Positions 39,775 through 49,053 of a stretch of 64,000 nucleotides of DNA are shown here, piece by piece; the stretch's first letter is position 1; each line of letters opens with the position of its first letter. The stretch covers positions 186,001 through 250,000 of the forward strand of contig NZ_WHNY01000040.1 of the NCBI RefSeq assembly GCF_013141695.1. The letters are read 5' to 3'. A model generated the notes under the pieces. It searched no databases and was not told where the DNA came from. It saw nothing but the letters and a program-made list of their open reading frames with translations. Origin of the DNA: Paenibacillus plantarum. Its GTDB lineage: Bacteria; Bacillota; Bacilli; Paenibacillales; NBRC-103111. Both the position numbers and the translations under genes were made by a program.

Positions 39775-41937
39775 TTGGACACAAAGACTCAAAGTGCCTA
39801 TCAAGAAGAACTTCAAAGGCTTGAACAAACGAATAAGGAAATCGATAAACAACTGGAACGCCTTAGAGCAACTCCTGTTTATTACGGTCCTGATTTAACG
39901 GAGCAAGCACTTGAAGTTTTGCGCGAGAACGGCAGGCACAATTTAGCCAAAGCCATTGACGAGCCCTATTTCGGCCGCCTTGACTTCGAAGAAACAGGCA
40001 CGGGTTCACCCTCACCGCTTTACATTGGTAAAGCCGGCGTAGAAGACGAACGAACAGGTAGACTTCTCGTCATTGATTGGCGTGCGCCAGTAGCAAGCCT
40101 CTTCTATTCCTTTACAGGCGGCTTGGACGCAGCTTCCTATGATTCGCCGGACGGTATGATCGACGGCTTAGTCTACTTGAAGCGAAACCTTGTTGTGCGC
40201 AAGCAAATTCTCCAGCGTGTTGTTGATACATATGACCGGAATGAAGACTCCCTCTCTGTCGGCGATGAGTTCTTGCTATATCGCTTAGGCGAAAATAAAG
40301 ACAACAAACTGCGCGATATCGTCTCCACGATTCAAGCGGAGCAAGATCGGATTATCCGTGCAGCGAAGAATACCGCACTTATCATTCAAGGGGTCGCAGG
40401 AAGCGGTAAAACAACCGTAGCTCTGCACCGCCTCGCCTTCCTTCTCTATCAATACCGTGAACAAGTTCGGGCAGAGCGTATGATTATTTTCGCACCCAAC
40501 TCTATGTTCTTGGACTATATCTCAGGCGTGCTCCCTGAGCTCGGTGTCGGCAATATTCAGCAGAGTACATTCACAGATTGGGCGCTTGATGTGCTCGATC
40601 ATGAAGTGCAAATCGCCGATCAAGAGATCACATTACAACGTTGGTTTGCTCTCGGAAGCAAGCGGCCTCCAGTCGATGACCAAGCGCCAGGGCGCTTCAA
40701 AGGAGCTATCAATTTCAAAAGCTACCTGGATGACTGTCTCAATCGACTTGAAACCACCTACGTGCCAACTGCGGACTTCTCGCCTTGGGATGGCGTCAAG
40801 CTGCCCATAGCTACCATTCGCGAATGGTTCTTCGTCGAGAATAAGCATTATCCGATGATTAAACGCCGTGAGCGCGTCGTTGTGCGTATCAAGCGTTGGA
40901 TGGAGATCCAGCTTGAGAAGGTGTGGGAGCAAAGCTTAAAAAAAGAGCTGAAGAAGAAATCCGCCCAGAAGCTGCGTACTTATTTGACAGGATGGCCTGA
41001 GTATACGGCATTTACCTTCTATAAAATGCTGTTCACAGACAAAGGTCGGCCGGACAGCTTGCCAGTAGTGCTGCTTCAGAACATGCCCGAGTCCATCGTA
41101 GCTGCATCAGCTAAGCTTTTCAAAAAGAAGGAAGTTGGGCTCGAGGATCTAGCTCCTCTCCTCTACATTCATACACGGCTTCATGGCATTTCGTCGGATC
41201 GGTTATTCGATCATGTTGTCATTGATGAGGCGCAAGACTTCTCACCATTCCAAGTGGCGGTGTTAGATGCGTACACACGCAACAGCTCATTCACGATCTT
41301 GGGTGATTTATCGCAAGGAATACATGCGTATCAGGGTATTCAAGATTGGAAGGAATTTTCCAGTGTGTTCCAAGAGGAAGAAACAGGATATTTCGAGCTC
41401 GAGCGGAGCTATCGTTCCACGATGGAAATCATTCAGTTTGCGAATTCGGTGCTCCAACGCGGCGTAAGCAATCCCTTACTTGCCGTTCCTGTCTTCCGCA
41501 GCGGGAATAAAGTTCGTGTGCTGCAGACTTCGCACAAAGAGCGGCTGCCGCTGGTGCAGAAAGCGATCACAAGCTTGCTAGCTGGCACCTCCAGCACAGT
41601 CGCTGTCGTCGCGCGTACGGAAAAGCAAGCTCAGGAGCTGCATGATGCGTTGACGCTCGCGGGGATTGAGACGAATTTGATCACCTCCAAGCAACGCGTT
41701 TATCGCGGTGGCATCTCAGTGTTGCCTGTTTATTTGACAAAGGGCTTAGAATTCGATGCCGTTATTCTCATGGACGTTACAGCGGAGCATTATGAAACAA
41801 CCCTCATGGATGCCAAACTTCTTTACGTAGGGTGCACACGCGCCCTGCATGAACTATGGCTGCTTGTGACGGGAGATATTTCACCGTTAGTCACTGTGGA
41901 CCAACCGGATATCACGACAACGGAGTTTCCAGTGTAA
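39775..41937 (+). CDS. helD: RNA polymerase recycling motor ATPase HelD
   Basis: A 720-aa UvrD-like superfamily 1 ATPase. The N-terminal coiled-coil (QEELQRLEQTNKEIDKQLER) that enters the RNA polymerase secondary channel is followed by Walker A GVAGSGKTT (about 206-214), a HelD-specific insertion, Walker B VIDEAQDFSPFQ, and motifs TKGLEFDAVI and YVGCTRA. The start is TTG with AGGAGG upstream. HelD releases stalled RNA polymerase from DNA. It is monocistronic with a strong terminator after it. Confidence 0.94.
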   Translation: MDTKTQSAYQEELQRLEQTNKEIDKQLERLRATPVYYGPDLTEQALEVLRENGRHNLAKAIDEPYFGRLDFEETGTGSPSPLYIGKAGVEDERTGRLLVIDWRAPVASLFYSFTGGLDAASYDSPDGMIDGLVYLKRNLVVRKQILQRVVDTYDRNEDSLSVGDEFLLYRLGENKDNKLRDIVSTIQAEQDRIIRAAKNTALIIQGVAGSGKTTVALHRLAFLLYQYREQVRAERMIIFAPNSMFLDYISGVLPELGVGNIQQSTFTDWALDVLDHEVQIADQEITLQRWFALGSKRPPVDDQAPGRFKGAINFKSYLDDCLNRLETTYVPTADFSPWDGVKLPIATIREWFFVENKHYPMIKRRERVVVRIKRWMEIQLEKVWEQSLKKELKKKSAQKLRTYLTGWPEYTAFTFYKMLFTDKGRPDSLPVVLLQNMPESIVAASAKLFKKKEVGLEDLAPLLYIHTRLHGISSDRLFDHVVIDEAQDFSPFQVAVLDAYTRNSSFTILGDLSQGIHAYQGIQDWKEFSSVFQEEETGYFELERSYRSTMEIIQFANSVLQRGVSNPLLAVPVFRSGNKVRVLQTSHKERLPLVQKAITSLLAGTSSTVAVVARTEKQAQELHDALTLAGIETNLITSKQRVYRGGISVLPVYLTKGLEFDAVILMDVTAEHYETTLMDAKLLYVGCTRALHELWLLVTGDISPLVTVDQPDITTTEFPV

Positions 41938-41942
41938 ATACC

Positions 41943-41998
41943 AAAAAGACACCTACTCTCTGATCATTAGGATCGATCGGGAGATAGGTGTCTTTTTT
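41943..41998. terminator. Bidirectional terminator between helD and the DegV pair
   Basis: AAAAAGACACCTA pairs with TAGGTGTCTTTTT with inner arms CTC/GAG and GATC stretches, between two convergent genes. Confidence 0.9.
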
Positions 41999-42004
41999 CA
42001 CAAC

Positions 42005-42847
42005 TTAGTAGGCGACTAGGACGCCACCTTCACCAGCATAGGTGCCAATCACAGTGCCCATATTGGAAAATAGTACATGGCGGAACGGATGTTTTTCTAA
42101 AAGCTGAGCCATGAATTCGCGCGCCCTCGACTCACAATTGCTATGTGCGATGGCTATCACATCCTTCTCGTAATCATGCTCCTTATCACCCAGAAACGAG
42201 AGTAATCGCTTCAAAGCTTGCTGAGAACCGCGAATTTTCTCGACAACCTCAATCGCACCTTCTTCACTTGCTTTCATGAGAAGCTTAATATTCAAGACAG
42301 AAGCCACTGCGCCGCGGACGCGATCGAGCCTTCCACCTTTAATGACATTTTCCAGCGTATCTAAGAAAAAGAAAGTCCCTGAGGTCGGTACCGCTTGCTG
42401 AATGGAAGCTGTCACCTCTTCATATGACATACCGCTTGCCGCCATCCGAGCCGCCCGATAAACAAGCACACCTAAACCAAGTGAAGTTGTCTTGGAATCG
42501 ATGACTTCGATGCGGCCGGTATAACCATCTTCCAGCAGCATTTCTTTCGCCATCACAGCGTGATGATACGTAGAGCTTAACGCCGATGACAGACACAGTA
42601 CAAGAATATCTTGATCAGGACCACCCTTCTGATACTCACTAAGGAAGTGCCCAGGTGATGGGCTTGAGGTTTTCGGCAACATGCTCTCCCGCTTCATCTT
42701 GGCGTAGAAATCGGCTAGATCCATATCCGTTGGCATACACTCCTCGCCAAATTGAACCGATAAGGGAACGATCCCAACTCCTATTTCTTCTATCATGTTT
42801 CTCGGAAGATCGCAGCTGCTGTCCGTGATAATCTTGATTGTCGTCAT
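42005..42847 (-). CDS. DegV-family fatty-acid-binding protein (second of a tandem pair)
   Basis: A 280-aa protein; ATG 42847 (MTTIKIITDSSCDLP) is chosen because GAGTGG lies 6 nt upstream and the longer frame lies in the neighbouring gene. DegV signatures ITDSSCDLP, KTSSPSPGHF, VLCLSSALSSTYHHA, VIDSKTTSLGLG and VIKGGRLDR are present. FakB-type DegV proteins present bound fatty acids to the kinase FakA. No fakA gene is in the window. It follows its paralog by 17 nt. Confidence 0.92.
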   Translation of the reverse strand: MTTIKIITDSSCDLPRNMIEEIGVGIVPLSVQFGEECMPTDMDLADFYAKMKRESMLPKTSSPSPGHFLSEYQKGGPDQDILVLCLSSALSSTYHHAVMAKEMLLEDGYTGRIEVIDSKTTSLGLGVLVYRAARMAASGMSYEEVTASIQQAVPTSGTFFFLDTLENVIKGGRLDRVRGAVASVLNIKLLMKASEEGAIEVVEKIRGSQQALKRLLSFLGDKEHDYEKDVIAIAHSNCESRAREFMAQLLEKHPFRHVLFSNMGTVIGTYAGEGGVLVAY

Positions 42848-42864
42848 GGCTGTCCACTCATTTC

Positions 42865-43713
42865 TTATTTTTTGGCGAAAACAATACCTAGCGTATGTGG
42901 TCCGCAGTGGCTCGAAACGACGCACCCGGTTTCCGAAAGAAATACGTTTTTCACATTGGTATGCAATTCAAATTGTTCTTTCACATAAGCCGCTTCATCA
43001 TGAGCCTGCGCATGTGTGATGAACATGAAATCCGTATCCATGTCATCTTTGAATGCGAGTGCATTCTGTAGTAATTGATTCAAAGCTTTCTCACGTTTCC
43101 CTCTAATTTTGTCCGTTAATTGCATTGCACCTTGGATGACCTGAACGATGGGTCTAATTTTCAAAAGACTTCCAAAGAAAGCCTGCACACTAGAACATCT
43201 GCCGCCTTTATGTAAATATTCCAAGGTATCAATAATGAAGGAAACTTCTATTTTATCAATGAACGATGTCACGATCGCTTGAATCTCTGATGGGCTTCGT
43301 CCTTCTAATGCAGCTTGCGCCGCCTTAACTACTAGTACGCCAATTCCTGTTGATAGGTTTCGAGAATCGATCACCCTAATTCTACCATCTGGGAAACTCT
43401 CAGCGGCAATCCTCGCATTCTGGATCGTCGACGATAGCTCAGAGGATAAACCGATGAAAACAATATCTTCATCCGCTTCGATGAACGGTGCAAAAGCGCG
43501 TTCAAAATCACCAGGTGATGGCGCCGCTGTTTTGGGTAGTTTACCTGTATGCGCTACAAAATCAAACAACTGCTCTGCATGAATATCTACACGATCCAGA
43601 TACGATTGATCCTCGAAAATTACATACAAAGGAACAACTTCTATCTGGTACCGTTGCAGTAACTCCTCTGGTAAATCACTTGTACTGTCTGTAAAAATAC
43701 GAACTTGAGCCAT
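42865..43713 (-). CDS. DegV-family fatty-acid-binding protein (first of a tandem pair)
   Basis: A 282-aa paralog of the following gene: FTDSTSDLPEEL, KTAAPSPGDFERA, VFIGLSSELSSTIQNA, VIDSRNLSTGIGV and LHKGGRCSS match each DegV block. The two differ enough to have different acyl-chain specificity, as known for FakB1/FakB2, but this is inference. AAGGTGGTAGG precedes the ATG. Together they form a two-gene operon ending at the terminator shared with helD. Confidence 0.92.
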   Translation of the reverse strand: MAQVRIFTDSTSDLPEELLQRYQIEVVPLYVIFEDQSYLDRVDIHAEQLFDFVAHTGKLPKTAAPSPGDFERAFAPFIEADEDIVFIGLSSELSSTIQNARIAAESFPDGRIRVIDSRNLSTGIGVLVVKAAQAALEGRSPSEIQAIVTSFIDKIEVSFIIDTLEYLHKGGRCSSVQAFFGSLLKIRPIVQVIQGAMQLTDKIRGKREKALNQLLQNALAFKDDMDTDFMFITHAQAHDEAAYVKEQFELHTNVKNVFLSETGCVVSSHCGPHTLGIVFAKK

Positions 43714-43959
43714 TCGATCCTACCACCTTATCTACCAGTTTCCACTAATAATGAGAACGTCTATCACTACAGTTGTTTGTGTCTAGTATAATAGAACGAT
43801 TCCCAAAGCTCAATCCTACAATTTTAGACACGATTCGCCAAAATTCGCAAATAAATCCCGCGCATACCAAATAAAAAATGGTTTAAATTGTCATTATTCT
43901 GTGATATGTTAAATATTGTAATGGTATTTATACCCAATATTTCAAAGGAATGGTTAATA

Positions 43960-44454
43960 ATGACTCGATTGTTAATAGGTAAAAAGAAACTAGTAACTGC
44001 TGCTATAGCAGTAGGAGCAATTGCCTCAGGCGCAACCACTGCTCTTGCTGGCATTACTACTTCCACGTACACGTTAGATTCAATGGTATCTACGGCAGGT
44101 AATTATGCGTGGTTAGGCGATGCGACAGGTACTTACAATTGTCTCGCGTACGCATTAGGCAACTATAGCTCGTGGGACTGGCCATGGGGAGTGAGTAATC
44201 CGGATACTTGGAAAGCAGATACCTATTTAAAATCTAAAGGTTTCGGAACTAGTAAAGATATCAGCAGCACGGATGTTGCTGCTTATGAAATTATTTCATA
44301 CGGAAACATCTATTCCATTACTCATTTCAGTAGAATTGCTGCTTCTAATTACACCAATGCCAAGTGGGGCAATTATGAACTTCTTCAAAGTTATGGCTGG
44401 CAACCCTACAGTGCAAGTAATTACGGACCAGGCGTAAAAAAATACGCTCACTAA
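43960..44454 (+). CDS. Secreted protein with NCLAYALG motif, possible papain-like fold (DUF7689-like)
   Basis: A 164-aa protein; ATG 43960 (MTRLLIGKKKLV) has AAAGGA about 10 nt upstream. A clear signal peptide ends near ALA-G (residues 11-30). The mature part has TYNCLAYALGNYSSWDWPWG with Cys61 and later SITHFSRI with His122. This is a Cys/His arrangement of the sort found in papain-like NlpC/CHAP or amidase folds and in DUF7689-type proteins. The substrate is unknown; a cell-wall, toxin or transglutaminase-like role is possible. The DNA is AT-rich compared with its neighbours. It is followed by a second secreted gene 16 nt downstream. Confidence 0.8.
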   Translation: MTRLLIGKKKLVTAAIAVGAIASGATTALAGITTSTYTLDSMVSTAGNYAWLGDATGTYNCLAYALGNYSSWDWPWGVSNPDTWKADTYLKSKGFGTSKDISSTDVAAYEIISYGNIYSITHFSRIAASNYTNAKWGNYELLQSYGWQPYSASNYGPGVKKYAH

Positions 44455-44470
44455 GGAGAAGTGATATCCA

Positions 44471-45157
44471 ATGAAGAAAATATTAACTTTTTTATCTTTA
44501 TTTACTTGCAGTTTTCTACTCGTATCCTTTTTAATGAACAACAAAAACGTTTCTGCCGCTGAGAAACAGATTAACGAAAGCTTCGCTGCCATATCCGAAC
44601 AAATAAATAAGGAAATTTCTTTACAATCAAACCTCTCGTTCAGTTCGAATCCCTATGACTATATCAAAAACAATGAGGATTTTGAAAACATAGTTAATCT
44701 AGGTAATGATGCGCTCCCCTACTTAGATAAAAAGTTATCTAATAGTAAGCAAAACGGCTTGCAAGAGTACATCACAGCAATTGCTATGGAACGTATTGCA
44801 AAAGTAGATTTAAAAGAAAACGAAAGTAGCACATGGGAAAATGGGAAAGGTTTTGCTGCAAAATGGAATCTTCATCTTACATCCATTCCTTCATCCGTCG
44901 ATGCGATTCTAACGGATAAACAATCCAATTCAGATGATAAAGTAAGGAAGATCATTAAACTCGGAACACCCGCAATTCCATTTATAGCTGATCAAATTGA
45001 GCGTGGCGATGACTCTTTATTTCCTGCACTGATCGCCTTAACGAAAGGCGACGGAAATAACGCTGTTGCCGATGAAACCATTTCTAACAAAAAAGAATGG
45101 GTAACTGCTCACAAATCGCAATATAAGAATCTGAAAGACTACGTGCAACAGAGATAA
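44471..45157 (+). CDS. Secreted HEAT-like helical protein of unknown function
   Basis: A 228-aa protein starting MKKILTFLSLFTCSFLLVSF, with AAGGAG 9-12 nt before the ATG and a signal peptide of about 30 residues (NVSA-A). The mature protein has HEAT-like helical pairs, for example NIVNLGNDALPYLDKKLS and KIIKLGTPAIPFIADQIE, each with the G.xALPyL/GTPAIPFI turn. It is cotranscribed with the NCLAYALG protein. It may bind, inhibit or anchor that protein outside the cell; this is inference from linkage. A strong terminator follows. Confidence 0.8.
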   Translation: MKKILTFLSLFTCSFLLVSFLMNNKNVSAAEKQINESFAAISEQINKEISLQSNLSFSSNPYDYIKNNEDFENIVNLGNDALPYLDKKLSNSKQNGLQEYITAIAMERIAKVDLKENESSTWENGKGFAAKWNLHLTSIPSSVDAILTDKQSNSDDKVRKIIKLGTPAIPFIADQIERGDDSLFPALIALTKGDGNNAVADETISNKKEWVTAHKSQYKNLKDYVQQR

Positions 45158-45216
45158 TGTAAGCACTCACCACTCACCGAGATTCGCATAAACGATGATT
45201 ATCTCTTAAGTTCTCA

Positions 45217-45258
45217 AAGCACTTGTGCTGCCAACCGCAGCACGCAGTGCTTTTTTTT
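45217..45258 (+). terminator. Terminator of the secreted two-gene operon
   Basis: AAAGCACT pairs with AGTGCTTT and GTGCTGC with GCAGCAC around CAACC, followed by eight T residues. Confidence 0.9.
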
Positions 45259-45259
45259 G

Positions 45260-46030
45260 CTAGAATCCATAAATCGTCATTCCGCCATCTACAAACAGCG
45301 TTTGGCCTGTAACATAGTTCGCTGCATCGGAAGCCAAGAATACCGCTGGTCCGACTAGCTCTTCCAGCTCTCCAACACGACGCAGTGGCGTGCGTGCAAT
45401 AATTTCCGCCAAATAATCCGGTTGATTCAAGATTTTCTCGGTCAACGGCGTTTTGAAGTACCAGGGACCGATGCCATTGACCAAAATGCCATGTTTCCCC
45501 CACTCAAGAGCGAGCACCTTGGTCATTTGGATCATCGCAGCTTTGGTTGCAGCGTATACCACACCTGTGCGAAGCGCTACTTGCCCCGCTACGGATGCAA
45601 TATTGATGATTCGTCCATATTCCCGCTGCTGCATGTGTCGACCAACGATCTGCGAGCACAAGAAAGCGGATTTCAAGTTTGTCTGCATGATAGTGTCCCA
45701 TTCCTCATCAGTAACGGCCAAAGCTTGACTGCGAATGTTCATGCCAGCATTATTAATAAGAATATCAATGCGATCTGTTTCCCTGATGATAGCCGAAACT
45801 GCTGCCTCAATTTGTTCACGATTCGTAACATCGACAGAAAACGGGTAGGCTTGTCTGCCTAAAGCGCGAATCTCACCCGCCACTGCTTCCAAATCCGAGC
45901 CAGTTCGAGCAAAGATCGCGACGTCAGCCCCTGCTTCTGCTAAGCCAATTGCGAGTGCACGTCCAATACCTCTTCCAGCTCCGGTCACCAGAGCCACTTT
46001 ATTATTCAATTGAAATGAGGGTAAATACAT
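45260..46030 (-). CDS. SDR-family oxidoreductase, gluconate 5-dehydrogenase-like
   Basis: A 256-aa classical SDR; ATG 46030 (MYLPSFQLNNKVALVT) fits the family start, although the RBS is weak. The longer frame runs through the divergent hemolysin III gene. Cofactor motif TGAGRGIGRA, the NNAG motif (LINNAGMNIRS), catalytic Ser in IINIASVAG and YAATK (Tyr and Lys) are intact. The sequence class resembles gluconate 5-dehydrogenase and 3-oxoacyl-ACP reductase-like SDRs acting on sugars. The substrate is not certain. It is convergent with the secreted operon. Confidence 0.9.
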   Translation of the reverse strand: MYLPSFQLNNKVALVTGAGRGIGRALAIGLAEAGADVAIFARTGSDLEAVAGEIRALGRQAYPFSVDVTNREQIEAAVSAIIRETDRIDILINNAGMNIRSQALAVTDEEWDTIMQTNLKSAFLCSQIVGRHMQQREYGRIINIASVAGQVALRTGVVYAATKAAMIQMTKVLALEWGKHGILVNGIGPWYFKTPLTEKILNQPDYLAEIIARTPLRRVGELEELVGPAVFLASDAANYVTGQTLFVDGGMTIYGF

Positions 46031-46091
46031 CGATTCATCGTCCAATCTATATAGGGAGTCTTCCATGCTGTCAAAGAAAGAAGGGTTGTCT

Positions 46092-46718
46092 ATGCAATAT
46101 TCCATCAAAGAAGAGAAAGCCAATGCGATTACACACGGTATAGGTGTTGTACTCAGCATCGCAGCACTCGTCCTGCTCATCACGCAAGCCTGCGCACACG
46201 GAAATGCTTGGCATATTGTTAGCTTTAGCATTTTTGGCACAGCGCTTGTACTCTTGTATTCATGTTCCACGCTGCTGCACAGTGTTACCGAATCGAAAAC
46301 AAAGGATATTTTCGAAGTTCTTGATCACTCGGCGATTTACGTGTTAATCGCGGGTAGTTACACGCCCTATCTACTTGTTACCTTACGGGGGGCATTGGGC
46401 TGGACATTTTTTGGTGTCATCTGGGGCTTAGCCCTCATTGGCATCGTGCTGAAGCTGTTTTACGTCAAAAGATTCGTACTCGTTTCAACCTTGTGCTATA
46501 TCGTGATGGGTTGGTTGATTGTGATCGCGTTCAAACCACTTTACGCTCAGTTGCCGCTTGGCGGCATTGTCTGGTTAGTTGCAGGCGGCTTGTTCTACAC
46601 ACTAGGCTCAATATTTTATGTATGGAGGCGCATCCCGTATCACCATGCCATCTGGCACGTCTTCGTGCTAGCCGGCAGCGCCTGTCATTTCATTTCCGTT
46701 TTCGGTTATGTGAGATAG
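46092..46718 (+). CDS. Hemolysin III / PAQR-family membrane protein
   Basis: A 208-aa protein with seven transmembrane helices; ATG 46092 (MQYSIKEEKANAITHGIG) has AAGGG 8 nt upstream. The family motifs EEKANAITHGIG (His in TM1 entry), DHSAIYVLIAGSYTP and a C-terminal HAIWHVFVLAGSACH are present, giving the conserved Ser/Asp/His set of the hydrolase-like YqfA/PAQR proteins. Despite the name, hemolysis is not established for most members. It diverges from the SDR gene. Confidence 0.92.
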   Translation: MQYSIKEEKANAITHGIGVVLSIAALVLLITQACAHGNAWHIVSFSIFGTALVLLYSCSTLLHSVTESKTKDIFEVLDHSAIYVLIAGSYTPYLLVTLRGALGWTFFGVIWGLALIGIVLKLFYVKRFVLVSTLCYIVMGWLIVIAFKPLYAQLPLGGIVWLVAGGLFYTLGSIFYVWRRIPYHHAIWHVFVLAGSACHFISVFGYVR

Positions 46719-46725
46719 CTTCATG

Positions 46726-47379
46726 TCACACGAACAACTGCTCCAGTTGCTGCAGGGAGACAGCCACCTCTAATTGATTGGCCAATCGCTCGTAGCCGCG
46801 TTCATTTGGATGTATGGCATCCTCTGATAAAAATAGTGCCGCTTGACCTACGAATGCGTCGTACACCTGCACGATTTGAATATGCGGTTGCTCTAATTTA
46901 CGCAGAAATAGATTAAAGCGCTGTACCCAATAAGCAGCATCTGGAATCTGCGGTAATGGATTATATAAACCAATCAAGGCCAGTAAATACGGGGTTTGTA
47001 TACCTTGCCGCAGCCTTTCAATTTGAGCGATCAATTTACGGTAGTTGGATTCGTACGTTTGTAAGGCTGTTTTGAGCACCGTATTATCGCCGTCATAAAA
47101 GAAAGGAATTGCCGCTTGAATGAGATCGTTTCCGCCAGCTGTAATGGTGATGAGAGTCGCTTCTTGAATATCCTTCTGAAGCTGCGGATCAGATTCGATA
47201 GTCTCCAGCAATTGCGCAGTCGTGGCACCATTAGTGCCCGCATGACGCAAGGAAACAGGCACATTCAGCAAACATTCCAACCTTTGTCGATACAGCGAAA
47301 CGAAGCCTTGACCTTCCTCAGCACCATAACCAACGGTTAAAGAATCACCAAATGCCAAATATTGAATTCTTTTTTCCAT
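46726..47379 (-). CDS. SGNH/GDSL-family hydrolase
   Basis: A 217-aa cytoplasmic esterase/lipase-like protein. Block I AFGDSLTVGYG carries the nucleophile Ser13, block III ITAGGNDLIQA the Gly/Asn oxyanion residues, and block V AIHPNERGYERLA the Asp/His pair. No signal peptide is seen. GAGAGG lies upstream of the ATG. The substrate is unknown; thioesters, lipids and acetylated sugars are all possible. The gene ends 7 nt from the convergent hemolysin III stop. Confidence 0.91.
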   Translation of the reverse strand: MEKRIQYLAFGDSLTVGYGAEEGQGFVSLYRQRLECLLNVPVSLRHAGTNGATTAQLLETIESDPQLQKDIQEATLITITAGGNDLIQAAIPFFYDGDNTVLKTALQTYESNYRKLIAQIERLRQGIQTPYLLALIGLYNPLPQIPDAAYWVQRFNLFLRKLEQPHIQIVQVYDAFVGQAALFLSEDAIHPNERGYERLANQLEVAVSLQQLEQLFV

Positions 47380-47448
47380 CGCTATCCTCTCCTCTAAAGC
47401 GTGACGTATATTACTATATGCGCCACCGCCCAGTTTGGGAAGGGATAC

Positions 47449-47757
47449 CTACAGGGGTTCATTCGTCGTTTTTTTTGCGCTTACATGGTGATTCACATAC
47501 TTTTCAATTTGTTCCTTCTCCGCATAGGTGAATTGGAACTCACTATCGCAACCTTCATCGTGCAAAACAATCTGTACAATCTCTCCCTCGATATTGCAAA
47601 TCACAAGAATCGATGGATCTAATAAGCCTTCTGGAAGCTCTTCTCCCTCTTCCAACTGGATGCCTAAATAAACATCCCGCCACTGACCGCGGCTTTCCTC
47701 TTCAAGAAAACACAAGCTAAATCGGTGTTCCTCATGTTCCGCTCCATATTTCATCAT
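47449..47757 (-). CDS. Acidic small protein of unknown function
   Basis: A 102-aa protein; ATG 47757 (MMKYGAEHEEHRFSL) follows GGAGGG by 7-8 nt. It is rich in Glu (LEEESRGQWRDVYLGIQLEE) with no signal peptide or membrane segment. I do not recognise a family. It precedes the GDSL gene on the same strand by about 70 nt. Confidence 0.72.
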   Translation of the reverse strand: MMKYGAEHEEHRFSLCFLEEESRGQWRDVYLGIQLEEGEELPEGLLDPSILVICNIEGEIVQIVLHDEGCDSEFQFTYAEKEQIEKYVNHHVSAKKTTNEPL

Positions 47758-47889
47758 GGTCGATCCCTCCAATTTCATATCTTCAAGATTAATCCCTCAA
47801 TAAGTCCTTATGTCTTTGCATTTGGTAGTTCTCGCTTCTATATACTACAATGGAGTTAAGAACCATTCAACAAAGGAGCTAACAAACCA

Positions 47890-49053
47890 ATGAAATCAAT
47901 GATCGCACAAACCATAGAAAGTAATGCCGCAAGATTTAAAGACATCTCTCGCTTTATTGGCGCAAACCCCGAGCTTGGACATGAAGAATTCCTTGCATTT
48001 GCTCGGTTAACCGAAGAACTAGCCTACCATGGCTTCGCGATTGAACGTGGTGTTCTAGATATCCCTACCGCTTTCATCGCGACGTATGACTCCGGCCGTC
48101 CAGGTCCTGTCGTTGCGTTCATGGCTGAGTACGATGCCCTTCCTGAGCTCGGTCACGCCTGTGGCCATCATCTGATCTGCATGATGAGTATCGGGGCTGC
48201 AATCGGCCTCAAATCCGTCATAGCCGAAACTGGCGGCAGCATCCGCGTCTACGGAACGCCAGCCGAAGAAACGAAAGGCGCCAAAGTTCCGATGGCTGCT
48301 GCCGGGCTTTTCAAAGACGTCGACATCGCGCTGATGGCACACCCTTACTATACGCATGAAAAATCAGGGGAATCGCTCGCGATGGATGCGATCGAATACG
48401 AATTCTTCGGCCGCTCCGCACATGCCGCAGCACAACCGTATGAAGGCATTAATGCCCTTGACGCGGTCTTACAGCTCTTCAACAGCATCAATGCGCTGCG
48501 CCAACAGCTCAAGTCAGATGCTCGTATTCACGGTATCATCAGCGAAGGCGGGAAAGCACCGAACATCATCCCCGATTATGCCGTTGCCAGATTTTACGTC
48601 CGTTCAGCTACACGTACGTACACGAATGAGCTCGTTCAGAAAGTCCTTCGCTGCGCTGAAGGCGCTGCACTTCAAACCGGCTGCACGCTGAAAACATCAT
48701 TCTACGAGTACTCGTACGATGAGCTCCGTACGAATGAAGCATTGTCGAACGTGTTCACCGATCAATTGTTCGAGCTTGGCATCCAACCGAAGGACATCGA
48801 AATTGGCAAAGATCATGGTTCCCTTGATCTCGGCAATGTCTCGACCCAGTGCCCCACCATTCACCCATTCGTGAAAGTCGTTAATGAGCGACATTTGCTT
48901 CATACCAAGGAATTCCGTGATCTCGCCATGACTGAACCTGCTTTAGACAGTATGCTCTTCACAGCCAAGGCACTAGCCTATACGGCTTATGAAGTACTCT
49001 CCAAACCAGCTTTATTAGCTTCCATAAAAGAGGAATTTGCCGCTGCGAAATGA
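47890..49053 (+). CDS. M20 family amidohydrolase
   Basis: A 387-aa M20D metallopeptidase-like hydrolase. The metal site GHACGHHLICM and the catalytic Glu pair in GTPAEETKGAK are intact; the lid domain begins near FFGRSAHAAAQPYEGINALD. The family includes p-aminobenzoyl-glutamate and N-acyl-amino-acid hydrolases ('M20 domain-containing protein 2'). The substrate is uncertain. AAAGGAGC precedes the ATG. Its last 67 bp overlap the 3' end of the convergent MFS gene. Confidence 0.9.
   Translation: MKSMIAQTIESNAARFKDISRFIGANPELGHEEFLAFARLTEELAYHGFAIERGVLDIPTAFIATYDSGRPGPVVAFMAEYDALPELGHACGHHLICMMSIGAAIGLKSVIAETGGSIRVYGTPAEETKGAKVPMAAAGLFKDVDIALMAHPYYTHEKSGESLAMDAIEYEFFGRSAHAAAQPYEGINALDAVLQLFNSINALRQQLKSDARIHGIISEGGKAPNIIPDYAVARFYVRSATRTYTNELVQKVLRCAEGAALQTGCTLKTSFYEYSYDELRTNEALSNVFTDQLFELGIQPKDIEIGKDHGSLDLGNVSTQCPTIHPFVKVVNERHLLHTKEFRDLAMTEPALDSMLFTAKALAYTAYEVLSKPALLASIKEEFAAAK

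Noticed and set aside
43888..43914. Sigma-A promoter for the secreted two-gene unit
   Set aside because: TTGTCA at 43888 has no good -10 at 16-18 bp; the spacing to TATGTT is 11 bp, so I do not annotate it.
46031..46270. N-terminal extension of the SDR protein
   Set aside because: The extra residues would run through the divergent hemolysin III gene and do not match any SDR N-terminus.
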